NCBI GenBank assembly: GCA_026708505.1
Contig: JAPOUU010000054.1
Location: 1 to 40,792, forward strand
From: Hyphomicrobiales bacterium
GTDB lineage: Bacteria; Pseudomonadota; Alphaproteobacteria; JAPOUT01
Length of the DNA stretch: 40,792 nucleotides
Direction of reading: 5' to 3'
Positions 6,126 through 15,783 of this stretch are shown piece by piece (position 1 is the stretch's first letter; every line of letters starts with the position of its first letter). The translations under genes were made by a program, and so were the position numbers. The notes under the pieces were generated by a model. The model was not told where the DNA came from, did no database searches, and saw only the letters and a program-made list of their open reading frames with translations.

Positions 6126-6421
6126 TTCGCTACATCATCATTGCCGCCGCCATAGCCGTGCCTCTCGCGCCCCTTGCGGTCTATTCAATCAAATACGATG
6201 CGAAATCGTTGCGCGGCGATATCGCTCGGCTGGAGCAAGACATACAACAAGAAAAAAACAACATCGATATCCTCAAGGCCGAGTGGGCGTTCCTGACGCA
6301 GCCCAAGCGGCTCGAGAAACTCGCAGGCAAAATGCTCAATCTCGCACCAATACAACCTGAAACCGCGCGGTTCCACATCCGGGACTTGCCGTTTCGAACA
6401 ATAAAGGAGTCATCAAAATGA
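6122..6421 (+). CDS. ftsL: Cell division protein FtsL
   Basis: A 99-residue bitopic membrane protein: one N-terminal transmembrane segment (about residues 2-22) followed by a periplasmic coiled coil (about 25-60, rich in E, K, L and I) and a short tail with the family pattern LTQPKRLEKLA. FtsL joins FtsB and FtsQ and passes the activation signal to FtsW-FtsI. The sequence is poorly conserved across bacteria, but size, topology and place between rsmH and ftsI make the call secure. Both ends are ATGA overlaps. Confidence 0.9.
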   Translation: MIRYIIIAAAIAVPLAPLAVYSIKYDAKSLRGDIARLEQDIQQEKNNIDILKAEWAFLTQPKRLEKLAGKMLNLAPIQPETARFHIRDLPFRTIKESSK

Positions 6422-8097
6422 TAGGACACGATTATCTCCCGCATCCAAAAGAAAGAATGCGCCGCAACATCCTCTCTGCAACCCCGCAGGCGTCCGCCGC
6501 GCGCAGACTGCTGCTGCTCATGATCGTCTTTGTCTTCGTGTGCGGAGTTGTTGGCGCGCGAATGTTCGACATGGCCGCGCCAAACTACCAGGTTAATCCA
6601 ATCGCAACCGCGCAGGCGTCTTTTATTGCCGATGAACGCAAACGTCCGACTATCACCGATAGAAACGGAAACATCGTCGCTATCGACATCGCAACCGCGT
6701 CCCTCTTTGCGGATCCCGCAAAAATATCCGATACGGACAACACGGCGCACAAGCTCGCATCGCTGCTCCCTGTGGACGAGTCCGTCATCAAGGCCAAATT
6801 GCAAAATCCGAACAAGCGTTTCGTCTGGGTGGCGCGGTATCTCACGCCGAAGCAACAAGCCATGATTCATAATCTCGGGTTGCCGGGCGTGGGATTCAAA
6901 CAGGAATACCGCCGCATCTATCCCCAGGGCGAACTCTTCTCGCACATTCTCGGATACGCAAACATCGATAACAAAGGGATCGCGGGACTGGAAAAATTCC
7001 TTGATCAAAATCCGAACGACGATTCCGTTACGCTGTCCCTCGATTTACAGGCGCAACACGCCGTTCGCGAAGAGTTGTCCGCTGCAATGCAGGAGTTCGA
7101 CGCACAAGGCGCAACCGCAACGCTCCTCGACATTCGCAACGGTGAGGTTGTTGCAATGGTTTCGCTCCCCGATTTCGACCCGAACCATCCAATGCAATCA
7201 CCTCCGCGCAACCGCTTCAATCAAGCGACGCTCGGCGTGTACGAGCCCGGCTCCGTCGCCAAGAGTTTCACCGTTGCAATGGCAATCGAGAGTGCGGGGT
7301 TGAAACCCGACGCGGTCTTTGACGCGTCCGAGCCTCTGCGCATCGGTAAATTCTCCGTCCGGGATTTCCACCCGCAAGCGCGTCCGCTCAACATTGCGGA
7401 AATTCTCGCGCACTCCTCCAATATCGGAGCTGTAAAACTCGCGCTCCAGGTCGAGGAAAACCAGCACAGGCAATTCTGGGAACAACTCGGGCTGCTTGAT
7501 GCCGTGGGCCTTGAAGTTCCTGAAACCGGAAAACCGATCACGCCGAAAAAATGGGGCGAACTCGAACGTGCAACCATCTCGTACGGATACGGCGTCTCCG
7601 TATCGCCGTTGCAATTGGCAACCGCAACCGCAACCCTTGTTAACGGCGGCTTTCGGATTGCACCGACGATATTGCATCAGCCCCACGTGCATGTTGAAGG
7701 AGAGCGCGTGCTCTCAAAAGAAACTTCTGACACCATGCGCGCGCTGTTGCGACAGGCCGTTCTTGCAGGCACCGGCCAAAGAGCGGACGTTCCCGCTTAT
7801 CCCGTCCTCGGCAAAACCGGAACCGCGGAAAAAGTCACCGCAAACGGATATGACAAAAACAAGCGGCGCGCCTTTTTCCTTTCCGCCTTTCCCGCTCAAC
7901 GGCCGCAATATGCTCTCATCGTCATGCTGGATGAGCCCAAGGCAAACGCTTCAACCTTCGGGTATGCCACCGCGGGCTGGACCGCGGCACCTCTCACGAG
8001 TCGAATCGTCAAACGAGTCGCTCCGCTGCTCGGGCTCCGTCCCGCAGAAATACACACATCCCCGGAACAATACGCGCACCTCGTCGCGCAACCCTAA
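6418..8097 (+). CDS. ftsI: Septal peptidoglycan transpeptidase FtsI (PBP3)
   Basis: A 559-residue class B penicillin-binding protein that cross-links septal peptidoglycan with FtsW. It has a short cytoplasmic tail, a transmembrane anchor at residues 31-47, a pedestal (dimerisation) domain, and a transpeptidase domain with all three active-site motifs: SVAK with the nucleophile Ser279, SSN at 333-335 and KTG at 466-468. It starts in an ATGA overlap with ftsL and its TAA shares a base with the murE ATG (TAATG). Confidence 0.95.
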   Translation: MIGHDYLPHPKERMRRNILSATPQASAARRLLLLMIVFVFVCGVVGARMFDMAAPNYQVNPIATAQASFIADERKRPTITDRNGNIVAIDIATASLFADPAKISDTDNTAHKLASLLPVDESVIKAKLQNPNKRFVWVARYLTPKQQAMIHNLGLPGVGFKQEYRRIYPQGELFSHILGYANIDNKGIAGLEKFLDQNPNDDSVTLSLDLQAQHAVREELSAAMQEFDAQGATATLLDIRNGEVVAMVSLPDFDPNHPMQSPPRNRFNQATLGVYEPGSVAKSFTVAMAIESAGLKPDAVFDASEPLRIGKFSVRDFHPQARPLNIAEILAHSSNIGAVKLALQVEENQHRQFWEQLGLLDAVGLEVPETGKPITPKKWGELERATISYGYGVSVSPLQLATATATLVNGGFRIAPTILHQPHVHVEGERVLSKETSDTMRALLRQAVLAGTGQRADVPAYPVLGKTGTAEKVTANGYDKNKRRAFFLSAFPAQRPQYALIVMLDEPKANASTFGYATAGWTAAPLTSRIVKRVAPLLGLRPAEIHTSPEQYAHLVAQP

Positions 8098-9620
8098 TGG
8101 CAACTCAGGCGGCAATGAAATTCTCGGATGATCATGTAAGCGCGGCAACGGCCATGCGCTTGAGCGACTTGCTAAGTGCTTGCGGGTGCGAGGGCTTGTT
8201 GCGCGAGAAGGGCGATGCCGACATATATGGTTTGACCGAGGACAGCAGACGCGTCGAAAAAGGATTTCTCTTCGCTGCGTTTCCGGGCAGCGAAAGCGAC
8301 GGGCGCGGCTTTATCAACGATGCGTTGCGGCGCGGCGCCGCTGCCATATTAACCACGTGCGACACGCAAATGCCGCCTGCCGCCGACAATGATGCCGCCG
8401 TTTGGATTCAAATCGACAATCCGCGTGCATTGTTTGCGCAGATGGCATCCGCGTGGTTTCCGCGCAGGCCCGAGCGCATTGTCGCCATCACCGGAACAAA
8501 CGGAAAATCCTCTACCGCCTTCTTCCTGCGGCAATTGTGGAGTCGTTTGGGGGTATGCGGTGCAAGCATCGGTACGCTCGGCGTTCATAGCGATGCGCGA
8601 GTCGACACGGGTGCTACGCTCACGACGCTCGCGCCCGTCGAACTTCACAGATTGTTGCAGGAACTTAATGATGAAGGTGTCACTCGTGTTGCGCTTGAAG
8701 CGTCTTCGCACGGGCTCCAGCAGTACAGACTGGACGGACTTCGCTTCAATGCGGCGGCTTTCACGGGATTCTCGCAAGATCATCTCGATTACCACGGCGA
8801 TATGGAAAGATATGCCGGCGCAAAGCTTAGACTCTTTGAAGAGAGGCTGGATCCGAACGCATGCGCCGTCATCAATGCGGACATGACAATTGCGCGGCAG
8901 GCCATAGACATCGCGAAGCAAAAGGCGAAACGAGTCATCACCGTTGGTTTTGACAGTAATGCGGATATCGCCATCTCCTCGCTTGCATCCGACCCGCAGG
9001 GGCAGTCCGGCGTATGCAGCTTTCAAGGCGCACGTTTCGACTTTCGGCTCAATTTAATCGGTGCATTCCAGGCATGCAATGCACTCACCGCTGCCGCGCT
9101 CGCCATTGATGAAGGATCTGAGGCAACGCAAGTCTTTAACTTGATGTCCGCACTCGAGTCCGTTCCCGGGCGAATGGAAAAAGCCGCACAGCACAACAAT
9201 GCAAGCATTTTCGTTGACTACGCACATACGCCCGATGCGTTGGCGAATGTACTCGAGGCCGCGCGTCCGCACACCGGTGGGCGGTTGCGGGTTGTTTTCG
9301 GCTGCGGAGGAGATCGGGATACCTCCAAACGCGCACAGATGGGAGACATCGCACGCACGCGCGCCGACGATGTTATTGTCACGGACGACAACCCGAGAAG
9401 CGAAAATCCCGACAATATTCGACGCGAGATTCTTTCCGCCTGTCCGAATGCCGCCGAGATAGGTGATCGGCGTGATGCTATTCGGCATGCGGTCGCATCA
9501 CTCGAACCCGGCGATATCCTTATCATCGCAGGGAAAGGGCAAGAGCAGTTTCAGATTCGCGGCAAAGAAGTCATCCCGTTTTCCGACCGTGATGAAGTCG
9601 TCAAGGCGGTGTCGTCATGA
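8097..9620 (+). CDS. murE: UDP-N-acetylmuramoyl-tripeptide synthetase MurE (meso-diaminopimelate type)
   Basis: A 507-residue Mur ligase that adds the third stem-peptide residue to UDP-MurNAc-L-Ala-D-Glu in the cytoplasm. GTNGKSS at residues 133-139 is the ATP loop, and DNPR at 431-434 is the motif that selects meso-diaminopimelate rather than lysine. N-terminal, central and C-terminal Mur domains are all present. The ATG at 8097 is reached by TAATG re-initiation from ftsI. A further Met at residue 7 is possible but less likely. The end overlaps murF as ATGA. Confidence 0.95.
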   Translation: MATQAAMKFSDDHVSAATAMRLSDLLSACGCEGLLREKGDADIYGLTEDSRRVEKGFLFAAFPGSESDGRGFINDALRRGAAAILTTCDTQMPPAADNDAAVWIQIDNPRALFAQMASAWFPRRPERIVAITGTNGKSSTAFFLRQLWSRLGVCGASIGTLGVHSDARVDTGATLTTLAPVELHRLLQELNDEGVTRVALEASSHGLQQYRLDGLRFNAAAFTGFSQDHLDYHGDMERYAGAKLRLFEERLDPNACAVINADMTIARQAIDIAKQKAKRVITVGFDSNADIAISSLASDPQGQSGVCSFQGARFDFRLNLIGAFQACNALTAAALAIDEGSEATQVFNLMSALESVPGRMEKAAQHNNASIFVDYAHTPDALANVLEAARPHTGGRLRVVFGCGGDRDTSKRAQMGDIARTRADDVIVTDDNPRSENPDNIRREILSACPNAAEIGDRRDAIRHAVASLEPGDILIIAGKGQEQFQIRGKEVIPFSDRDEVVKAVSS

Positions 9621-11035
9621 ACACGCAAGCACTCTGGAGCGGTAAAGCCGTTCTCGAAGCAACTGGCGGCATCGGCGCTGCGCAGTGGAACGCGCAAGGC
9701 ATTTCCATTGACACGCGAACACTCAAACCCAATGACCTTTTCGTTGCTCTCAAAGGCGAGAATCACGATGGTCACGGATTTATTAACGATGCTTTTGCTG
9801 AAGGGGCGGTTGCCGCCCTGGTTGACCGCAAGCACCATTGCGCGAATGGCGGCACCACCGGCGAACACATACAAGTCACGGATCCGTTGCAGGCGCTCAC
9901 AAACCTGGCAGCACACGCGCGCGCACGGACATCCGCAAGCATCATTGCAATTACCGGAAGCGTTGGCAAAACCGGAACAAAGAACGCGTTGGGGCATGCA
10001 CTCTCTTCTCTCACACCAAAAACGCATGTCTCAGCGCTCTCACACAACAACCAATGGGGCGTGCCGCTGTCTCTGGCGCGGCTGCCGGCAGATGCAAATT
10101 TCGGAGTCTTCGAAGTCGGCATGAACCATGCCGGCGAAATCACGCCGCTTTCACGACTCATCGCGCCTGACGTCACGCTCATCACCACGGTGCAGCCCGC
10201 CCATACCGAATTCTTCAATTCGATGGAAGAAATCGCCGATGCAAAGGCGGAAATCTTCAACGGACTGCGGCAAGGCGGCGTCGCCGTGCTCGGATGCGAT
10301 GATACTTGGTTCGAGAGACTCAATAACGCCGCCCGGCGGGCGGGCGCAAAAGTCGTCACCTTCGGCAAGGCGCAAAATGCAGACATACGACTTGTCAACG
10401 CCGAAGAGGGCGGGGAGAGCTCAAGCGTCGAAGTCGAAGTCGAAGGCAGGTGCATTAAATACACGCTCGGCGTTCCCGGTTCGCATTGGGTTAATAACTC
10501 GCTCGCTGTGCTGGCGTGCTGTTATTCGCTGGGCATAAATGTCAAAGACGTCGCGCCGGCGCTTGCATCATTGCAGGTTCCCTCCGGAAGGGGGACGCGA
10601 CACAACGTCAGGCACAAAAACGGGAACATTCTCTTCATTGACGAAAGTTACAACGCCAATCCTGCATCCATGGAGGCCGCGATCATGACGCTCGGCAAGC
10701 ATCCGGTCGGAGCCAACGCGCGCCGCATTCTCGCACTCGGTGACATGCTTGAGCTCGGAGACGGTGCAAAAGAATGGCATCTATCGTTGCTTCCCGCCAT
10801 CAAGGACGCAGGCATTGATCTTGTGTTTAGTTGCGGCGAGCAGATGCGCCATCTCTTCGATGCGTTGCCTTCCGGGATGCGGGGGGAGCACTGCAACGAT
10901 GCCGTGGGGCTTGCACAAAAACTCGAAGGCGCTTTAAAGGACGGCGATGCGGTAATGGTGAAAGGCTCAAACGGAATGGGAATGAAGCGCGTTATTAAGC
11001 ATATCGAGTCCGCAAGCGCCAAGGGGAAGGAATAA
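9617..11035 (+). CDS. murF: UDP-MurNAc-tripeptide--D-alanyl-D-alanine ligase MurF
   Basis: A 472-residue Mur ligase that adds the D-Ala-D-Ala dipeptide to complete the cytoplasmic UDP-MurNAc-pentapeptide. The ATP loop is GSVGKT at residues 114-119, in the SVGKTGTK form often seen in alphaproteobacteria. Later landmarks include [11 protein letters not shown] and LGDMLELG, both typical of MurF. It follows murE by ATGA overlap, and its TAA is four bases before mraY. Confidence 0.95.
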   Translation: MNTQALWSGKAVLEATGGIGAAQWNAQGISIDTRTLKPNDLFVALKGENHDGHGFINDAFAEGAVAALVDRKHHCANGGTTGEHIQVTDPLQALTNLAAHARARTSASIIAITGSVGKTGTKNALGHALSSLTPKTHVSALSHNNQWGVPLSLARLPADANFGVFEVGMNHAGEITPLSRLIAPDVTLITTVQPAHTEFFNSMEEIADAKAEIFNGLRQGGVAVLGCDDTWFERLNNAARRAGAKVVTFGKAQNADIRLVNAEEGGESSSVEVEVEGRCIKYTLGVPGSHWVNNSLAVLACCYSLGINVKDVAPALASLQVPSGRGTRHNVRHKNGNILFIDESYNANPASMEAAIMTLGKHPVGANARRILALGDMLELGDGAKEWHLSLLPAIKDAGIDLVFSCGEQMRHLFDALPSGMRGEHCNDAVGLAQKLEGALKDGDAVMVKGSNGMGMKRVIKHIESASAKGKE

Positions 11036-11039
11036 TCCC

Positions 11040-12128
11040 ATGCTGCTCTATCTCCTTTCACATCTTGGCGAGCAGAATCTTTTTGCCAATCTGTTTCGAT
11101 ACATCACGTTTCGAACCGGCGGAGCCGTGCTCACATCTCTATTGCTGAGTTTCTTGTTCGGGCCTCTCATCATTCGAACGCTCAAAACGCTGCAGCCGAT
11201 CGGACAGCCCATTCGCGAAGATGGCCCCTCCAGCCACGTCCTGACCAAACGGGGAACGCCAACCATGGGCGGCGTGCTTATCCTCTTCGCGCTTATCGCT
11301 TCCTGTTTGTTGTGGACCAATCTGTCCAATCCGTATATCTGGGTCGTGTTGTTGGTGACGACGGTTTTTGGAATCATCGGCTTCGTTGATGATTACAGAA
11401 AAATCTCAATGCGTTCATCCAAGGGAATCTCCGCAAAAATGCGCTTGCTGCTTGAAGGAGGCGTCTCTTTCGTCGCCGCCTACATCATATTCCAGCTCGC
11501 GCCAATGCAGCTTGCCGGCCAGCTCGCCGTGCCGTTCTTTAAAGACTTATTGTTGCCGTTGGGACCCGTGTTCTTTTTATTCGCAATGCTCGTCATTGTC
11601 GGGGCAAGCAACGCCGTCAACCTCACCGACGGACTTGATGGGCTTGCCATTGTGCCGGTTATGATTGCGGCCGCAAGTTTCGGCGCAATTGCCTACCTCG
11701 CCGGAAATTTCGTCTTTGCATCCTATCTCCACATCCATTACATCCCCGGTGTCGGCGAACTCGCAATCTTCTGCGGGGCGCTGTTGGGCGCCGGTCTCGG
11801 GTTTCTCTGGTTTAACGCTCCGCCGGCAATGGTCTTCATGGGTGACATTGGCGCACTCGCGCTTGGCGCCGCGCTTGGCACCATCGCCGTAGCCGCAAAA
11901 CACGAACTCGTTCTCGCAATCATCGGCGGACTGTTCGTTCTCGAGGCCGTTTCCGTCATTGTGCAAGTGGTTTCATTCCGCTTAACCGGCAAGCGTGTCT
12001 TCAAAATGGCGCCCTTGCATCACCATTTCGAACAGAAGGGATGGGCGGAACCGACCATCGTCATCCGCTTCTGGATCATCGCAACCGTCCTGGCTTTACT
12101 GGGACTCGCAACACTTAAACTGAGATAA
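11040..12128 (+). CDS. mraY: Phospho-N-acetylmuramoyl-pentapeptide transferase MraY
   Basis: A 362-residue polytopic inner-membrane enzyme (about ten transmembrane segments) that transfers phospho-MurNAc-pentapeptide to undecaprenyl phosphate, making lipid I. Seen in order: PTMGGVL, the catalytic GFVDDYRK aspartates, [21 protein letters not shown] and the APLHHHFE histidines, all MraY hallmarks. A purine-rich AAGGGGAAGGA at 11020-11030 serves as ribosome-binding site. Gaps to murF (4 bases) and murD (3 bases) are minimal. Confidence 0.97.
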   Translation: MLLYLLSHLGEQNLFANLFRYITFRTGGAVLTSLLLSFLFGPLIIRTLKTLQPIGQPIREDGPSSHVLTKRGTPTMGGVLILFALIASCLLWTNLSNPYIWVVLLVTTVFGIIGFVDDYRKISMRSSKGISAKMRLLLEGGVSFVAAYIIFQLAPMQLAGQLAVPFFKDLLLPLGPVFFLFAMLVIVGASNAVNLTDGLDGLAIVPVMIAAASFGAIAYLAGNFVFASYLHIHYIPGVGELAIFCGALLGAGLGFLWFNAPPAMVFMGDIGALALGAALGTIAVAAKHELVLAIIGGLFVLEAVSVIVQVVSFRLTGKRVFKMAPLHHHFEQKGWAEPTIVIRFWIIATVLALLGLATLKLR

Positions 12129-12131
12129 TCA

Positions 12132-13517
12132 ATGCTAGCGCCCAGCTCTTACAAAAATAAAAAAGTATGCGTCTTCGGACTCGGCAGGTCCGGTTGCGCT
12201 TCTGCGCTTGCGTTGCAGGAAACCGGTGCAAGCGTCGTCGGTTGGGACGATATTGCCGAACGAAGACAGCACGCCGAAGATATCGGCATTACACTCGAAG
12301 AAACTCTCAAGGGCGATGTGTTGCTACCCGCACCGGGAGTTCCCCTCACACACCCGCATCCGCACCCCGTCATCACGCGTGCACGCGATAACGGCATGGA
12401 AATCATCGGCGACATCGAGCTCTTCCAGCAGGTTCTGGACGAGCAAAACACGGGCGCCGAATGGATCGCCATCACAGGAACCAACGGAAAAACGACAACC
12501 GCCGCGCTTGTAACGCATATGCTCGAGCAGGCGGACTTCGAAGTTGCGATCGGCGGGAATATCGGCACGCCCGCAATGAGCCTTCCGCCTCCGCGGCGCA
12601 AACTCGTTTATGTGCTCGAAGTCTCTTCGTTTCAAATTGCGCTCGCTCATTCCCTTGCGCCAAGCATCGCTATACAACTCAACATCACTCCCGACCATCT
12701 CGACAGACATGGAACGTTGCAAGAGTATGCCGCCGTGAAAGCGAGGCTGTTCGCACGTTTGGGACGGAAGCGCGGGAAATCCGTCGCGATCATCGGTGTC
12801 GATGATGCGCCCGGACGCGCTTTGCTTGAGCAATTGCATTCGCAAAAAAATATCCAAATAATCGCGCTCGCTCTCGAGGAAGCTAATCTCCCTCCAACCC
12901 TCGGGAGCGTGCGCGTCCAAAACGCAAAACTCATAGACAATATCAAATCCGCCGAGCCCGGATGTTATGACATTGAAGGCGTTGCGTCCCTCGTTGGCAC
13001 GCACAACCATCAAAACATCGCGGCCGCTTTTGCCATCGGGAGAGTCTATGGGTTGCCGGGGGCGCAAATTCTCAAGTGCTTCAACGGATTCAAGCCTCCG
13101 CCGCATAGAATGGAGCATGTCGCCAATATCAACTCCGTTGAATTTATTAACGACAGTAAGGCGACAAATGCAAATGCGGCGGCGCGATCTCTTGAATGCT
13201 TCGACAAGATTCATTGGATTGTCGGAGGCATCCCGAAAGCCGAAGGCATCGAACCCTTGCGCGGTTTCTTTCCGAAGGTTAAACAGGCATACATCATCGG
13301 AACGGCTCAAGAAGAATTCGCGCCGCTACTTAAAGAGTGCGACGTCCCGCATAATTGTTACGAGAGTTTGCGCGACGCCGTTATCAATGCCGCATCAAAC
13401 GCGAGGGCGGGGGAGGTCGTTCTGCTTGCGCCTGCATGCGCGTCCTTCGATCAGTTTGCCGACTTCGAAGCAAGAGGCGATGCGTTTCGAGACATCGTTG
13501 AGAGGTTGGCGCAATGA
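12132..13517 (+). CDS. murD: UDP-N-acetylmuramoyl-L-alanine--D-glutamate ligase MurD
   Basis: A 461-residue Mur ligase that adds D-glutamate, the second stem-peptide residue. The N-terminal GLGRSGCA is a Rossmann-like UDP-binding loop, the ATP loop GTNGKTT is at residues 116-122, and NDSKATN is the conserved C-terminal stretch of MurD. It is intact and of normal size. It starts three bases after mraY and ends in an ATGA overlap with ftsW. Confidence 0.95.
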   Translation: MLAPSSYKNKKVCVFGLGRSGCASALALQETGASVVGWDDIAERRQHAEDIGITLEETLKGDVLLPAPGVPLTHPHPHPVITRARDNGMEIIGDIELFQQVLDEQNTGAEWIAITGTNGKTTTAALVTHMLEQADFEVAIGGNIGTPAMSLPPPRRKLVYVLEVSSFQIALAHSLAPSIAIQLNITPDHLDRHGTLQEYAAVKARLFARLGRKRGKSVAIIGVDDAPGRALLEQLHSQKNIQIIALALEEANLPPTLGSVRVQNAKLIDNIKSAEPGCYDIEGVASLVGTHNHQNIAAAFAIGRVYGLPGAQILKCFNGFKPPPHRMEHVANINSVEFINDSKATNANAAARSLECFDKIHWIVGGIPKAEGIEPLRGFFPKVKQAYIIGTAQEEFAPLLKECDVPHNCYESLRDAVINAASNARAGEVVLLAPACASFDQFADFEARGDAFRDIVERLAQ

Positions 13518-14674
13518 CCGTTTTTGCACGAACAGACCGAAGCCTTCTTGCGCATTGGTGGTGGACCATCGATCGATGGATTCTTGCCGCGCTTATGTTG
13601 CTGTTGTTGCTCGGGTTTCTCTCGACATTCGCGGCGGGTCCGGCGGCATCCGCGCGACTCGATCTTGATCCTTTCTATTTTGTTTATCGACAGAGCGTGT
13701 TCCTGGGCCTGTCGCTCTTCATCATCCTTGCGCTCTCACTCTTGCGACGTGAAGACATACAAACACTCGGCATCATATTGTTTGTCATCTCGTATGTCGC
13801 AATGATCCTCACGCTGTGGGTCGGCACCGAAACACGAGGCGCTGCCCGTTGGCTGCAAATTGGCGCCTTTACCCTGCAGCCTTCGGAGTTTTTAAAACCC
13901 GGATTCGTCATCCTGATGGCAGCGTTGTTGGCGCCCGGACAAAACAAAAACACGGTACAAAAATCAAGCAAGGAAGTCTCGCGGCGACGGCTGCTCTCGA
14001 TGCTCCTGCCTCTGGCCGTCTTGCCGTTGCTGGCTTTGCAGCCCGACATCGGGCAAGCCGCACTCATCTTCTCCGCATGGTGCGTGCTGCTCTTTCTTGA
14101 CGGCATTCCGATTTTATTCGTGCTGTTGCTCATAGTTGTCGCCGGGGTGGGCGCATTCGGGGCCTACATTATCTTTCCCCACGTAAGCACGCGAGTCGAC
14201 CGCTTCTTTAATCCGGGTAGCGGAGAAACATATCAAGCCGACCGGGCACTCGAAGCGTTCCAGTCCGGCGGACTCTTCGGACGGGGACCCGGCGAAGGCG
14301 AAATCAAATACCTCCTGCCCGATGCGCATACCGACTATGTCCTGGCGGTCATCGGTGAAGAGTATGGCGGAATTGTCTGCATCTTTTTACTGTTGCTGTT
14401 CTCTTACATTTTGCTGCGCGGGTTTTCCCGCTTTCTCGGGGAGCGTGACGTGTTTATACGGCTTGCGGCGTGCGGACTGCTGTTTTTGTTCGGCATGCAA
14501 ACTCTCATCAACATGTCCGTTAATTTCAATTTGCTTCCGCCGAAAGGCATGACGCTTCCGTTTTTATCCTATGGAGGCTCTTCGTGCCTTGCCGTCGCTA
14601 TCACAATGGGCATGGTGCTCGCACTCTCGAGAGCGCGCACGCACACGCCCTTGCATCATGAGGTCACAGCATGA
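13514..14674 (+). CDS. ftsW: Septal peptidoglycan glycosyltransferase FtsW (SEDS family)
   Basis: A 386-residue SEDS protein with about ten transmembrane segments that polymerises lipid II at the septum together with FtsI. Landmarks are RGAARWLQIG, QPSEFLKPG, LPDAHTDYVLAVIGEEYG with the family's acidic residues, and PFLSYGGSS near the C-terminus. Its place among mur genes separates it from the elongation homologue RodA. ATGA overlaps join it to murD and murG. Confidence 0.95.
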   Translation: MTVFARTDRSLLAHWWWTIDRWILAALMLLLLLGFLSTFAAGPAASARLDLDPFYFVYRQSVFLGLSLFIILALSLLRREDIQTLGIILFVISYVAMILTLWVGTETRGAARWLQIGAFTLQPSEFLKPGFVILMAALLAPGQNKNTVQKSSKEVSRRRLLSMLLPLAVLPLLALQPDIGQAALIFSAWCVLLFLDGIPILFVLLLIVVAGVGAFGAYIIFPHVSTRVDRFFNPGSGETYQADRALEAFQSGGLFGRGPGEGEIKYLLPDAHTDYVLAVIGEEYGGIVCIFLLLLFSYILLRGFSRFLGERDVFIRLAACGLLFLFGMQTLINMSVNFNLLPPKGMTLPFLSYGGSSCLAVAITMGMVLALSRARTHTPLHHEVTA

Positions 14675-15783
14675 ACACTCGCCCGCCGCGTATTGCCCTT
14701 GCCGCCGGCGGTACCGGCGGGCATCTCTTCCCCGCCATTGCGCTCGGGCGGGAGTTGCAACGGCGTGGATACATCCCGCATTTGTTCACGGACAAACGGG
14801 GCATGCATTTTTTACAGCAAAGCGATTGGCACAACGAACATGTCACGCTGCTCGCCGCTGCAACTTTCGCAGGTAAGAAAAGCGCACGGCAGTATTTTCT
14901 TGCGGGTGCAACCATCATAGGCGCGATCATCGCCGCATGGAGACTGCTGGGGCGGGTGCGTGCCTGCGTTGCCGTCGGGTTCGGGGGGTATCCGTCTTTT
15001 GCACCGTTGTTGGCCGCCCGGTTGCGCGGCATTCCCGTATGCCTTCACGAACAAAACGCCGTCTTCGGACGTGCAAACAAAGTTCTCGCGCCTCTCGCAA
15101 AAGTCATCGCTTTTGCATTTCCGTCAAACGCAAAGCCCAACGCGGTGGTGACCGGAACGCCGGTGCGTGAAGAAGTTTTAACGTTGCGTAATGTTCCTTA
15201 CAGCGTGCCGCAGGCATCCGAACCGTTTCGCATCCTTGTCTTTGGCGGTTCGCAGGGCGCACGCATTCTAAGCAGTGCCATGCCCGAAATTTTCAACCTG
15301 TTGCCGGAGTCGTTGCGTTCACGCATCCATGTCGTGCAACAATGCCGAGACCAAGATATCGATGCGCTCAAACGCACCTATCAACAAACGGGTATCGTTT
15401 TCGAGTGCGCGCCTTTCTTCTCCGACCTGCCCCGGCGCATCGCAAACGCACACATAATCATCGCGCGCGCGGGAGCATCCACCATTGCCGAACTCACGGT
15501 CATAGGCAGGCCTTCCATTCTTCTGCCCCTGCCGGACACTCTCGACGCCGACCAGTTCCACAACGCCAATATCCTCAAGAGCCATGGCGGAGCGTGGGTG
15601 TTCGAACAGAACGAAACGCTCGTAAAAGAGATGGCGCACCTGTTGCGCGAGTGCATGGAATCGCCCGCAGTCCTCGAGAAAGTCGCGGGCAAAGCGAGAG
15701 ATTTTGGTAAACCGGACGCCGCAAAACGACTTGCCGACATTGTCGAACACGCGGTACAGCCATCATCGAGGTTGTCGCAATGA
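14671..15783 (+). CDS. murG: Lipid II synthase MurG
   Basis: A 370-residue GT-B glycosyltransferase that adds N-acetylglucosamine to lipid I on the inner face of the membrane. GGTGGH at residues 13-18 is the first glycine-rich loop; GGYPSF, HEQNAVFGRANK, FGGSQGA and RAGASTIAEL follow in the family order and form the UDP-GlcNAc pocket. It starts and ends in ATGA overlaps. Confidence 0.96.
   Translation: MNTRPPRIALAAGGTGGHLFPAIALGRELQRRGYIPHLFTDKRGMHFLQQSDWHNEHVTLLAAATFAGKKSARQYFLAGATIIGAIIAAWRLLGRVRACVAVGFGGYPSFAPLLAARLRGIPVCLHEQNAVFGRANKVLAPLAKVIAFAFPSNAKPNAVVTGTPVREEVLTLRNVPYSVPQASEPFRILVFGGSQGARILSSAMPEIFNLLPESLRSRIHVVQQCRDQDIDALKRTYQQTGIVFECAPFFSDLPRRIANAHIIIARAGASTIAELTVIGRPSILLPLPDTLDADQFHNANILKSHGGAWVFEQNETLVKEMAHLLRECMESPAVLEKVAGKARDFGKPDAAKRLADIVEHAVQPSSRLSQ

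Noticed and set aside
12324-13310. Long minus-strand open frame opposite murD (328 codons)
   Set aside because: It has no recognisable domains and mirrors the codon bias of murD. Similar frames lie opposite murB/murC, mutA and trmN6; all are shadows of genes with clear motifs.
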